DNA of 64,000 bases from Adineta steineri (Eukaryota; Rotifera; Eurotatoria; Adinetida; Adinetidae), in the NCBI GenBank assembly GCA_905250115.1, contig CAJNOI010000003.1:927406-991405 (forward strand). The letters are read 5' to 3'. Numbering within the stretch: position 1 is the first letter of the stretch; every line of letters starts with the position of its first letter. The translations under genes and the position numbers were made by a program. This document shows positions 51,902 to 63,946 of this stretch, piece after piece. Below the pieces are notes generated by a model. The model did not search any database and was not told where the DNA came from. It worked only from the letters and a program-made list of their open reading frames with translations.

Positions 51902-54491
51902 CTATATTAAACAAGGATATTTAATGAGATTTTCTTCATAATTTACCGCTTCTCTGTCTATTAATAGTGTATGTGGCTTTAAAAATATTTATATGGATTA
52001 CGCCGAGTCTTCTTCTATAATATTTATTCATAACTATGCTTCTACTGAAATAACTGAAATAAATTAGTAGATACAGCAGTAGTTTAGTGCTGAAATCTTT
52101 TTGAAAATCTCACAGTAGGTCAACTGATATCACTATCAAAGATTTCGAAAAGATGATAAATTTTACCAATAATAAAACTCATGAAACGGATATTTTAGTT
52201 ACCAATCGAAAATATAGTACTGTTGTTTATTGTTATAATCAATACGATAACAAATAAATTCTTTCATAAATCCTGTATCATATATGTAATTATCTATAAA
52301 ATATCTAAGCAAACGCGTTTCTTCTCTGGAGACTATTTTGATCTCATTTATCAGATTCTGTTTAACGTCGATAATAATATTGAAAATGTGGTTGTAGTCT
52401 TATCACATCTTGTTCTGATACGCATTTACTTAACTGATTAGTAGCAAATTTTTAAAGACTGATAATTAATAGGATGACCTAGTACAAAACCAGCTACCAG
52501 AACAAAATGATTTAACGTGATACTATCAGAAAACTCTGTCTTTCTACTTGAGCATGTAATTCCGACTTCATAAAATCCAGAACTAGTTTGATAAGCAAAC
52601 ATTAAAAAGCTATCATATATGCGTTTACATTAAAAATTATAAAACTCGCATTGTTAATTCAATAAAATCAAATCTTGAAATTGTACTAGAATATGCTTTA
52701 GAAAAATGTTCTTGAAAAACATTGCTTCGTGAGAAATGTTCTCCAGCCTGAATCAAAAACTTCTTATTGGAACCAGACTCCTAACTCTCAGCCTTACATA
52801 TCAACTAATACTATTGCACATTCGCATTTACATCCTTACATCCTAATTCTCAAGAATACAAATCATAGAAAACATCAAATTTAAATTTTACTGACCAATT
52901 GTACACGTTGTACCATTCCATCCGGCAGCACATGCACATGTATCAGGAGCTGTACATGTGCCACCATTGTCGCAGCCATTTGTGCATACAGCTAAAAGAA
53001 AAAAAACAGCAATTATTATAATTAACTAAACTCTGAATTTAAGTTACCAGTTTCGCATGTGTCACCAGTCCATTCTGTAGTGCATCCACAAGTTGTGGGA
53101 CCTGTGCATTCGCCATCGTTTTGACAAACGGTTGTACAAGGTTCTGAAAAAGAATAGAGTTACATATATAAGTTATATTTGTTCCAAAATAAACAACAAA
53201 ATACAATAGAGTATTTTTTCTCAGCTTTATAATTTTCAGATATAAGAAGTCGACTCTTAAAGAACATTTTGTAGAATTTAATTTTGTAAAATTCATCTGA
53301 ATGATTCTTTTTTGAGTTTGACATTACTCTCAATAACTGCTTGACAACTTTTGATCTCCTTTTTTATTAGAATAAACATGTCACTGAATGTAGATTTTCA
53401 CGCTGATCACGAATATCATGTATAAATTTTTGAAAAATCAATTTTTGTCTAACAAGAGAAAATAGTCATTATCTGATCTGAAGCTTCTGCTGTTCTTATA
53501 AAAAATTTCAGATTCATATGTTTTCTTAGAATTCGACGTGAACTGGAATCTATTCATTCTAAATTATAATTCGAATAGGGATGCATCCGCGCTACTAGAT
53601 AAGAGACAAAAAAACAGCTAACTTACGGATAGCAATACCACTGGAACTTTGAGGATTGTTATTCGTGCCATCAGTATAAGACTCCACGTGACATAACTGT
53701 ACAGGTATGGGGGTTCCATCATCTGCGGTGAGACTAACATCGGTGACACTATTGAATTTTTGATGGATATCGGTAAACATATCGACTTGACAGGACAATG
53801 TCTGGCATGATAAAGTTGATGGATAATCCAATGCTACGTCTAAGATGATAGCAACACCTGGACGATCTGTTTTGTCGCATTGAATGCTATATGTATATTC
53901 ATAGGTAAATATAACTAGCAGAAATTAATTAAAAAGAAAATTACTCGCGACGGCGACGTCGACCTTTGGTAGTGGTTGCTGCTGCACTGCCTATACCGGT
54001 GACGTTGATGGAACCTTTGGCAGCACCGAGTGCTTGTGTCAGCTAAAATATATGAAATATTATGAATTAACATCAAAGATAAAAATTACGCAAGAAGCGG
54101 TTGTTTGTCGGTTGGTGACGGATTGTGTGGCGCGCTTTCTTGTTAATCCAGATGGTAACATATAAGAGACACTTAACGAAGTAAGTGATTTTTCTAATAA
54201 AAATAATGTATGTGCATGATAAAAACAATAAACAAACACTAACTAGCGCCTTGTAATGTTACGATAGCAGCGATGTTGTTGATACTGTTGGTGTTGTTGG
54301 GGTTGGTGATGTTAAAGTCGTTGACTGATACGTAGAATGGAATGAGCGAAGTAATAGTCACCCATATGATAGCAGTCAGTACCAGTAAGCAAAAGCCAAG
54401 TTTAGAAGGCCTATACAATTATTAAAAGATAACAAAGCTCATTAGAGACACTCAAAACTCACTTTGTACGTTTCAGCCTTACATGAGCCAT
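51652..54491 (-). CDS. Membrane-anchored EGF and Thr-rich protein, 3' end in gap
   Basis: Exons run from ATG at 54491 (54491-54463, 54410-54244, 54193-54090, 54042-53945, about 53896-53629, about 53145-53047, about 52980-52892 and 51901 into the gap). The N-terminus MAHVRLKRTK is followed by a hydrophobic segment (LGFCLLVLTAIIWVTITSLI) that acts as signal anchor or signal peptide. Next comes an Asn-rich region with N-glycosylation sites, then KGRRRRRD, a furin-type cleavage motif. A Cys-containing domain follows, then two EGF-like domains (PCTTVCQNDGECTGPTTCGC… and CTNGCDNGGTCTAPDTCACA…) and a mucin-like Thr-rich tail. It looks like a cell-surface or secreted, proteolytically processed adhesion or mucin-like protein; I do not recognise the orthologue. 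A roughly 1-kb intron lies before the Thr-rich exon, which could instead belong to a neighbouring gene. Confidence 0.75.
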
Positions 54492-55876
54492 GGCTTTGAC
54501 TCAATCGAACGTGCGTTGTCTTGGAATAAAGAAAAGTCTAAAATGAATTTCTATATGAAAATTGTGTGTTGAAGAAAAGTCTGCTCTATATCTGCGGCTC
54601 ACAAGTTTTTAGTTATAAGCGAAACTCTTGATCACAACTATCATTTTCCTATTTAGAACTATGCATATAGAGACCTCCAACTGGACAAAATCCATTGATA
54701 CTGTTTGAAAAAAGCTAGCAAACAGTCACAAATTAAGATTAGCTGAGCACCTAACGGTGGCGAACTTTAAATGTCGAGCGCGCTTCTTTTGATAAAATCA
54801 AGTTGCTGTATTGAAACTATAAATTTGAAATAATGGGTCTATCATTTGATAAGGAAACAAGCAAGATCAGCCCATGGGTCTTTGAGAGACCATGATTCAG
54901 AATAATATTTATTCATCCATTATAAGTTTTAGACTCGTTGAGTTCGCTTTCATTAGATCTAACTTGTGAACATTGATCGTTAACGAATAATGAATTACAA
55001 TAGTTTTCCTTATACTGAAGACATTTGTTGTTTTATTAGATGGAATATATATAGACGTTTGATTGTGTTTATTCAAATATTTTACTGATCAAGCATCTCT
55101 AATAAATTCGGATTGCTACTGTTTATACCCCTTTCTACATGCTTTTAAAGGGAAGAACCAGATCGTTTACTTTACTCTATACAAAAATTTGACTTATTAT
55201 TACTATTATTGATATTATTGGGAAACAATTTAACTTAAAACTCATAGAAATTTCTGGAGTATTTATAAAAACAATAGATGATATACAGAGTATTCTATTA
55301 CAGGATTTTTCAGGTGATCTCCTTCTTTTACATAAACTCAGACCGATGTAGACAAGTACCATAGATCTTGCCATGAATTGACACAAATCTTCTGCAATTG
55401 TGACAGAGTGTTTTAACCGCCCACAATTTAGTTACAGCTACAAACGCCCAACAAAGTCAGAATTATCGAGTTAACTAACTCTTCAGATTGCGTTAGCATA
55501 TTTTTTTAGCGAAGACAACGGTTGAATCGAAAGAGGTGATTACTAATAACAAAAGGTGGTGACCCATCCTTTCCTCTTAACACATTCGGCACGATTTAGC
55601 AGTTTTTAGAAAAATTGTTCGAAATCAACACAACTGTACAGACTTCGACTTTGGTAAATTCTTTAAGTCACCTTTTCAATAAAACTATATCACATTAATA
55701 GACCACCACTCGACCTTAGTGTATAAAGTTAACAAATACCAAATCTACCTGTACATCAGTTACAACAGAAAAATTAGTTTCGTTAGGTGCTCAATCCCAT
55801 GCTGAAAAAAACATGACTTCATAGCTATTCAGGCACTATCTTAATTTAACTGGGAAGACTAATTCTCTACGGACCA
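54492..55876. other. Non-coding stretch bounded by 12-bp inverted repeats
   Basis: GAGCACCTAACG at 54745-54756 is inverted at 55781-55792 (CGTTAGGTGCTC), enclosing about 1.05 kb without a recognisable gene. This could mark a small transposon, but 12 bases is too short to be sure. Upstream sequence of the EGF gene lies at the left. Confidence 0.35.
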
Positions 55877-56330
55877 CAGTCCAAAAGGGTAAAGAATCTA
55901 ACATAATATTCAATCAGCCACAACACTCACACTACAGAGGACGCGGAGACCAGTTTTCCTGAGTAATCAGTTATACAGGGAGCAGAATATTACTTCAGAA
56001 CCCATTCCGCTCAAGCCTAGTAAAAACCGCTGACTAGTTTTACTGAGAACCCAGCGATACAGGGGACTAAATCTTAGTTAAAAATCCATCCGGCTGAATC
56101 TTACTAAAAAGCGGCGATGGGATTTATGGAGAACCCAGTGATACAGGGTACTGAATCTTATTTATTAACGCATCCGGCTGAATCTTATTAGAGAGCGGCG
56201 ATGGGGTTTATTGAGAACCCAGTGATACACGGTACTGAATCTTAATCAATAACCCACCCGGCTCAATCTTATTAAAAAGCGGCGATGGATTTTTTTGATA
56301 ACGCTGTCATATAGAGTTACGAACTTTGCC
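55877..56330. repeat. 84-bp tandem repeat, about five copies
   Basis: Units starting with a GAGAACCCAG-like motif begin at 55961, 56045, 56129, 56213 and 56297, exactly 84 bases apart. The last is partial, and a weaker copy precedes 55961. Shared internal words are GATACAGGG, CCATCCGGCTGAATCTTA and AAGCGGCGATGG. The central copies are most alike and both ends are degenerate, typical of an array growing by unequal exchange. No long protein is encoded. Confidence 0.9.
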
Positions 56331-57017
56331 TAATAACTAATGGGGCTTATCACCTGAGGGAAGCATGTTACTAGTGCTGTTGAGGAGGGCGCCCTGTAGG
56401 GTATAAGAGCTCGTAGAAAGAGCAATGTGGGTTGGATTTGTTTAGGATGATGGCCGGCGCGGATTTATATGCGTAGACTGCTCGCGAATAGAAGTCGACG
56501 CGCAACTTAAGCAGACTAAGGATTAGTTGAGCTCAGAGTGTTGCGTAATATCTTAGTATCGAGTTAGAAGAGAAGTGATAATCGGTTTTGATAGTGTATG
56601 ATATGTTTTGGAGGATTTTGTATATGGTGTGAGTTTTTTTGTTTAGAAAGTCTTAGAATTATTTTTGAAATCTGAAAGCAATCGTTTGTTTTTAGCAGAC
56701 TGAAAGTGTATTATATGCTGTCGTTAGATATTTTTAATGAGTTAGAAAATCCCAATAGCTGTTTGTATGATTATAGTACGTGTAAGTAGAGCAACAATTC
56801 TCGATATGAATGATATCGTTTAAATGGTATAAACTAATTACAAAGAATATAGAAGTACTTACCGTGAAATAATATCCAAGCGCAATAGAAATCCAAGGAG
56901 AATAATCGAATATACGTGTTTTAAATATAAATAAAAATAAGCAACTAAACGAATATGTGAAGAGCACACGCTTTAATATTTTTTGTACATACGATTTATT
57001 GAGGCATGAAATGTACT
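56331..57017. other. Locally GC-richer non-coding stretch
   Basis: Directly after the 84-bp array the sequence is unusually GC-rich for this window between about 56340 and 56540 (GAGGAGGGCGCCCTGTAGGG, ATGGCCGGCGCGGATT, CGACGCGCAACTT). I see no gene. It may belong to the same element as the array, or be a promoter-like region. Confidence 0.35.
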
Positions 57018-57275
57018 TTTATTTTATCCTTTTTTGTTTTATGTCATGAAAAAAACAAGCAAGCAATAAAACAGAAGTGATAATGCGTATTTTTCTTTCT
57101 TTCGTACTAAACGTATATCCCTTGTATTCATGCATAAAATATGCTTTTCTTTTTATCATTTTGTCTTTTTTTCTTTTATATCATTAAGAAAATACGCAAG
57201 CAACAAAGTAGACTGAATAATGTATATTTTTATTTTTATTTTGGTGTGTAACGCATATCGTTTATATTCAGTGTA
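57010..57275. repeat. Imperfect direct repeat, two units of about 115 bp
   Basis: About 57018-57130 and 57160-57275 share, in the same order, a T-rich run, TATGTCATGA or TATATCATTA, CAAGCAAGCAA or ACGCAAGCAAC, AATGCGTATTTTT or AATGTATATTTTT, AACGTATATC or AACGCATATC, and TATTCA(T/G)TG. It is a diverged tandem duplication without coding content. Confidence 0.65.
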
Positions 57276-57291
57276 GGTAGGTGAACAAAAT

Positions 57292-57395
57292 ATGAGTAAT
57301 CGAATTGCGAGTATTCGAAAAGTGCGTACGCAAGTTGCCGGTGACCGAAATGCGAGTACTCAAATTGCTAGTAATGAGAATATGAGTAATTGATC
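57292..57395 (+). repeat. 15-bp minisatellite, about seven diverged units
   Basis: Consecutive 15-base units match a consensus near GAGTAATCGAATTGC. Because the period is a multiple of three, it is open from ATG 57292 for 33 codons and encodes a five-residue periodicity (RIASI, QVAGD, RNAST, QIASN). It is too short and isolated to call a gene. Confidence 0.7.
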
Positions 57396-59650
57396 CATTC
57401 TCTTACATTAATGAAATAGACGAAGGTAATATGATGCGTAGGCTTGTAATTGGACGATGTTTGTTTTTACTTTTTTGAGCAACTATCGTATGTTACAATT
57501 ATAAAGTTCCTCAAAATGGCTATTTTCCGATAGATATAGGCGAAACATTTCATAATTTGTTTAATATAATTAGAAAACAACAGATGTCTCAAGTAACATT
57601 TTTACGATTTATAATGTCCAGGTTTGAAATTTATTTTAGATATGATATAAATTGATTCATCAAACTTTTGTTTTCGTTTAGTACTATGTCAGATGAGCTG
57701 TTTGTTGAATTTTTGGCGAGAGTATATAAGTTAAGAATTACTTATTTTCGAAAGAATATTAACATGATTTTATTGTTAGTTTAAGACATCCTATCGTAAA
57801 TAATTAAAATCTGAATAAAACTGAATACATGATTTCGAATTAAAATAAAATGTTGATTATACAAGATTTATTAGAGTTTTATACTGCCCAATAAAAAGTT
57901 TTCTCGATTGAAATTGATCAAAATTGCGAAATCCTCTAGAAACTAAAGCAAATTATAGAGCTAATTATTGTCCAGATCGAGTGGTAGCCATGGAGAAATT
58001 TGAAAAATAACTGGCTAGAATACTGGTTTCATGGGATCGCCGGAACGGATTATTTTCTTAACATACATTTCGACTTCGACATGCAACCAAAGCAGGACTG
58101 TATATGATTGAAACTATAAGTTTTCAATGAATTAAAACTGATTAGAAATTAATTGTAGTTGATCTACAAGTCCTGTTTAGTCGATTTAAATTTTAATTTC
58201 ATTATATATCATTCTGAATATAGTGTTTTTGTAGTACATAGTAGTTTTCATGCTATAAACAGACAAAAAAATGCTAGTTTAAAGCAGAATATACGCATAA
58301 ATTCTACCTTCTAACGTCAGAGTACAACTATCTCGTTCAATCTAGTTTGAGAAACTAATTTATTAAGTGTCGAGAATTTCTTCTGACACATCTATTTTTT
58401 ATTTAATACCTCGCGAATATCATGAGTTTACTATCGTCTGTAGATTAATTCAACCTGAGCTAATTCAATTTTCATTACTAATGTAACCGTTTATTTTTTT
58501 GCATTTTTATTCACTAGAGATAGTGTGCAACAAATCATAAATAAAATGGAACTAATTTGTACATAGTTCCAGTTAAGTTGATTAGAAAAATGAGGAATCA
58601 TCTACTGTTTTCTTTATCTGAGCTCAGACGATTTCAATTACTACCGAAGACACATTTAATAGGAAATTTTTTATCAAGATATTTTACCAAAATATCCACC
58701 GCATCTTATTTGTGCCTTTTTCTCATCTTTGTATCATTAATATTAAGACAAGATTGAGAATCTATCATGTATAGCATACAAACAAATAAATGAAATAACG
58801 AATACTAATATTTCAGCTTAACGCTAATAAATTCTCACTATAAACGCAGTACATTTTCAGAAAAAAATATCATACGATGACGTTACGATTGAAATCATCT
58901 TTAATAAAAAAAAAAAAAAGTTGATCGTTAGTGTAGAATCATTTAACTCTTTCAGTATCTTGCCAATGTAGAAATCGACGTTTTTTTTGGTTTAATTTAA
59001 AAATCGATACATATATTTCACATTTTGTGATGTATTTACTTTCGCAAAACCATGTGCATTATAAATGTAATATAATTGCAGTGCGTAAACTGTGATAAAA
59101 ATGATACGAAAAAGAATATAAAACTAATGAAGCATAAATGAAAGCAAACAGAACAGAATAAAACAAACCAACAAATATTTTTAATCGCCATCTACGCTGC
59201 ACATTCTACTATCCATTTCAGATAAAAAGAATGCAAATGATAGACTATTTTAGAATTTTTCAGTAGGATATTTCCTTATACACCAACTATAATTCTAATC
59301 TTATATAACTATTAATAATGATTATAATAAATATTAATTCATATATATTTTAATGGTTTCTATTTATATTTGTTAATGTTTTCTTATATAAAAGAAATTT
59401 GTTATAAAATTATCTTAAATATTCATATTATTTTAAGACAAATTTATGTTTAGATAATTATTTAGATGAAACTATATTCATTACATTTATGAAAGTTGAA
59501 GCGTATTCTAATAATTCAAAGATCTAACAATAATTCTACAATTATATTTATGTATCACTACCATATCTATTTTTATTAATAAAATATGTCGTATATTCAA
59601 AAGAAAAAAGATTCTTATAAATTGAATTTATTCGAATGTTTAATAACAAA
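57396..59650. other. Non-coding AT-rich stretch
   Basis: No exon or RNA gene is recognised on either strand. A 13-bp A-run occurs near 58907-58919. Confidence 0.45.
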
Positions 59651-59700
59651 TGGGTGTGGGCACTTTATATCAATTATTCTCACATTCACACCCACACCCA
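59651..59700. repeat. Telomere-like palindromic element 10
   Basis: AATGGGTGTGGGCAC and, 18 bases further on, CACATTCACACCCACACCCA. The ends (GGGTGTGGG and CCCACACCC) pair perfectly, making this one of the most compact copies at 50 bp. Confidence 0.78.
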
Positions 59701-61900
59701 AATTCTTAATTAAAACCATTTAGATCGCTCGAAATTTTATTGTTTAATGATGAGCATGATCGGCAGTTGCACAACAAAAATGGAATGGTGTTCACATGGT
59801 AGATGAATATTATGAAATTCAGATAGGAAAATAAATGATTGTATTCTCTATGACTATCAATAAATAGTTTTTAGATATTGAAATATTATATAATATTAAG
59901 ACAAAAAGATGATTTTATTATCAAGTAGAAATATCGATTAAATGAGTATTCGGAAGATATCAACTTAATTTAACAGTGAGCTCTTGTCGCAATATGTTAT
60001 AAAGAAAACGACATTATGCAGATTCATTTGAACATGATGTTTATCATAAACTATTTCTTTTTCTAAAAACTGATGTTGATTTAAAAAGAATGATATTTAA
60101 GTATTATTTCCAGGCGAAGGGATAGCCTAACAGCAATTTCTAATAGAAGAAAAATGAAGACATTAATAAGAAAATAATGCTTATATGATAGTGTGGTTAA
60201 TTACTTAAAAAATTTCAATGTTTTTTAACTCAATAGTTCAGTATATATAAACTTCAACAACATAATTTAGATGATGTTAAAAAATATTTGATTGTTTCTT
60301 CAATCATCTAACGTGAGAGAATACAAAGATAAAATTCAATATTAATTAATATATAAAACTATAATTTAACAAAAGTAATGATCAAGAAATTTCTTATAAT
60401 CTAATAAAAATTTCAATTATTAGCTGTATGTTTTTCATTTATATAATTATTTATCAGATGAAAAATAATATCGAATTACTTTCAATTTTAATATGAGACA
60501 CAAAGATTAAATAAAAATTTATTTTATATTTTTATTTTATCATAGAATAATAAAATAAAATTGTAGATAGACTTCTATTCTACAAATAAAAATAAATAAA
60601 TAAGTTTTCAACTTTCTCTCTTTATTTAAATATTTCAGCAAAAATAAGTGACTTTTTAACATCTTTATTTTGATATTATTCAACAACATGTAACGAAACA
60701 TGTGAGTCATATATTTATGTTCTTTCATCGTTAGATGTTGCCTTTCAACAATGAATCAAACAAAAGAGCAATTTAACATATTTTTTAAGAAAGAGTCGAA
60801 TATTCTCAGGAAAATCATAGCAAACTGCAAATAATATCGATCAAGTGTATTTTTGTCTTATTTGGGGATGTGGATGTGAACGAGATGAACAGATCGAAAT
60901 ATGTATTGATATTATCTGATAACTACACCTGTCATTTACATTCACATCAAAATAATGATTTAGTGATAAGAGAAGACTTCCCATAGAGATTAAGAAAAAA
61001 TTGTTAATAAAATGTCTACCTGTTCACACTATATTGAGAAATCTGATTGTTAAATTTATCTCAAGAGATTCAATGATTCAAGTCGTTTCACCAAATTTGT
61101 TGTTAATTTATTTCAATCTCATAATCATTTATTTCACTGTAGAATAAAAACGATGATTACGATTGAAATTTTTCGAAACGTAAAAACTATATGAAAATTT
61201 AAAGTCGAGTCAATTCCATTAAAATATACTAAGATTTGTTTAATTGAAGAATACTTCTTTTCTTTTCAATTTTGACATTAATAAAATATTCTTTTCATGA
61301 TTTCTCATTTTATCTTATCGGAAAATCTATTTGTATTTTAAAATTATGAAATTGTTTTAATGATCTTTTATTTTTCTTTCTGATTTCGGAACGACTTTTA
61401 AATGTATAAATTATTGGTATCGTTTTTTCAGTCATAAACTCTTTTATTTTTATCATAAAATCTTGGAGAAATTAGAAGGATACAATGCCTTTCGCATTTC
61501 ATATATGTTTGACTTATTTCAATTTTTATCAAAGGATTCTTCGTAGTGATAATATATATTTAGAGAGAAATTTTCATTTATAGTATCATTATTAATTCTA
61601 TTTTTAAGAGATACTTCATGATTAAAATTAGAATTGTTATTATTCAATCAATTACCATTGATCTCTTTTTCTCTATGACAATAACAACAACAGATACAAT
61701 CATAATATTCTCTCGAAGTATGGAGATAAACAATCAATTGCAAATGTCAATTGATATAAAGTTTATGGATAAATATGCTATTGTTAATATATTCTTTACT
61801 AGATAATCCAGTTTCGTTAAAAGAAAAAGAAATAATGATTTAGCTTGAAGTTATGTATAATTATATTCAAATTTTGAAAGAATATTTTTCTTCGATAAAA
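59701..61900. other. Non-coding AT-rich stretch
   Basis: Nothing coding is recognised. It contains a degenerate telomere-like element at 60863-60950. Confidence 0.45.
60863..60950. repeat. Telomere-like palindromic element 11 (degenerate)
   Basis: GGGGATGTGGATGTGAACG forms the G-arm; ACACCTGTCATTTACATTCAC forms a weakened C-arm about 50 bases later. Confidence 0.45.
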
Positions 61901-62710
61901 TATTGAAAGAAAGAAAAGACGTCATCAACTCAATTTTTCTAATGTAATCATGACGATGCTGTTTTCTATTCACAAAAGAAGTTAACTTTTCCTTGCCATA
62001 ATTATTTATTTAGATGTACTTTTTTTGTGTAGCAACATTGTCTGTGTTATTGTGATTATACACGACAGATGTTTTTTAAAGCTTTCTATTTCCATCGTTT
62101 CTTTTCTGAAGAAAAATCGAAAAGAATTTCCAACTAATTTTATTCCTCTAAAGACAAAACATCTCATAGCAACACATAAATGAAAGAAAAACAAAGGCAA
62201 AATATCTACTGCATGAATATTTTTCATTGAGAAAAAAGTACGTTAGAATGTGTTGTTGTGATAAACAATTATTAAGCTCATTATAGAATAGTGAAAAAAA
62301 ACAGTTTGTTTTGTTCTCAATTCATACTATTATACCTAGATATCAATCGTATTTCTCACATTGATGAATAGAAACAGTATGACAGAAAAACAAATGTGAG
62401 ATTTTCGAAATGTTATTATACTGTATGTTATAAATACTCGAAAAATCCAAGTGCAGTGAGTTTCAGTTAAGAGGACTGTATAATTTGTTTTGGTTCTCTT
62501 GTCTAGCAAACAGCTCATCCGATCATTCTCCGTTTATATACTAATGATCGACTTTGTTCTTCATGTTTTTCATCTTTCTTCGTTTTCCATAGAACTCAAA
62601 ATGTCTATTTACGAATATATTTGTTCTCAAATAATATTTAAACACAGACATATCATCTTTCTGAATGCATAATATTTTTTCGAAATAAAAAATCATCGGG
62701 ACTCATATTG

Positions 62711-62755
62711 ATGGGTGGGTGTGAAATAAAACAGTATCCACACTCATACTCAAGC
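62711..62755. repeat. Telomere-like palindromic element 12
   Basis: GATGGGTGGGTGTGAAATAA followed by GTATCCACACTCATACTCAA. It lies between the two units of the tandem duplication. Confidence 0.6.
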
Positions 62756-63157
62756 ATGCTCGCTAATTGTCAATCCACTGTCATTAAGATTTAAAAGAAG
62801 CTATATAAATCTTTACAGGTTGAAAAAACCCATCTATTTTGCAGTAATGTATGAGACATTCAAAAAATGAAAGAAAGGAAAGACGTCATTAACTTTGTTC
62901 AATAATTTTTCTAATCTAATTATGGAGATGCCGTTTTCCATCCACAGAAAGTTTACACAAGTTACCATCATTGTTTTTCTCACAGACATGTACTTTTATA
63001 AAATAATGTACTTTTTCTTATTGTAACTATAACAAACCTTGGTCTTTCCATAAACTCTCTGTTTCTATCGTTTCTTTCAAAAAATAATCAAAAAGATTGT
63101 CCAACTAACTTCATCTTCTACTACATACATCATATATCACAGCAGCATAGAAACGAA

Positions 63158-63196
63158 GGAAAAGAAAAGAAAAGAAAAGAAAAGAAAAGAAAAGAG
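63158..63196. repeat. AAAAG microsatellite
   Basis: About seven consecutive GAAAA pentamers lie within the second unit of the tandem duplication; the first unit has no such run at the matching place. Confidence 0.9.
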
Positions 63197-63946
63197 AAGC
63201 AAAGCAAGTTTTTAGTGGATAAAGGTTTTTTTTCTCAAGAAAAATTAATTTAAAATGTGTTGTTATGATAAACAAGATGTTTTGTCTTTCATTAATCATA
63301 AATAGACACGGTTCCTAACTGTTTGGATAATTGTTAAATTGACGAAGAAAAATGCAATTATCTATTAAATCATGGATCATAATATTCTTTCATCAATCAA
63401 ACATTGAAAAATCCAAATTCAATGAGTTTAAGTTCTAAGGATTATGCGATTTTCTTTGTTTCTATATGAATTGCGTGAGAATTGATTGATATACTCTACA
63501 ATCTGTGAGATAAATTTGAATGCATATCTAATTTATATATGAACAAAATGAATTAAAATATTTTTATTTTTATAAGAAAAACTTCATTTACGACGAAATC
63601 TTAATTATTCTCTTCTCAAATCCAATTTTATTCAGTCGATTGTTCTATATGCTTTTTCATCTTTATTTATTTTCCGTATAACATATATGTTCTAAGTGTG
63701 AGTACGTATACTTATCTCTAAGTAACGTATAAACAAAGAAAAGTTGTCTTTCCGAATGAATTTGTGTTTTTACAAAATAAAATAAAAGTTATGACTAGCT
63801 TTCCATTAGATTGATGAAATGTAATAAAAAAGCATACGCTACAATGACAAGAGAAAAAGTAAAAAAAATAGTGTTTATCGCTCAACATATTCTTTTTCTT
63901 TTATTCTTAGTTAAATTTATTTCATCAACTCGCAATTTAGTCGACA

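Larger units (their letters stand above)
61905..63785. repeat. Diverged tandem duplication, two units of about 0.8-0.9 kb
   Basis: About 61905-62690 and 62870-63785 align in order along their length: GAAAGAAA(G)GAAAGACGTCAT, TTTTTCTAAT, GATGC(T/C)GTTTTC, CATCGTTTCTT or TATCGTTTCTT, CCAACTAA, AATGTGTTGTT(G/A)TGATAAAC, GAAAAATCCAA followed by GAGTTT, TTTTTCATCTTT and CTTTC(T/C)GAATG. A telomere-like element (62711-62755) lies in the junction between the units. No protein is recognised in either unit. The shared blocks alternate with indels, so the duplication is old. Confidence 0.8.

Noticed and set aside
51658..51924. Plus-strand open frame of almost only Val codons
   Set aside because: It is the antisense of the Thr-rich coding repeat on the minus strand; stop-free because of the GTTGTT pattern.
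57988..58100. Short stretch with protein-like codons near 58 kb
   Set aside because: Stops in every frame within a few dozen codons and no recognisable motif.
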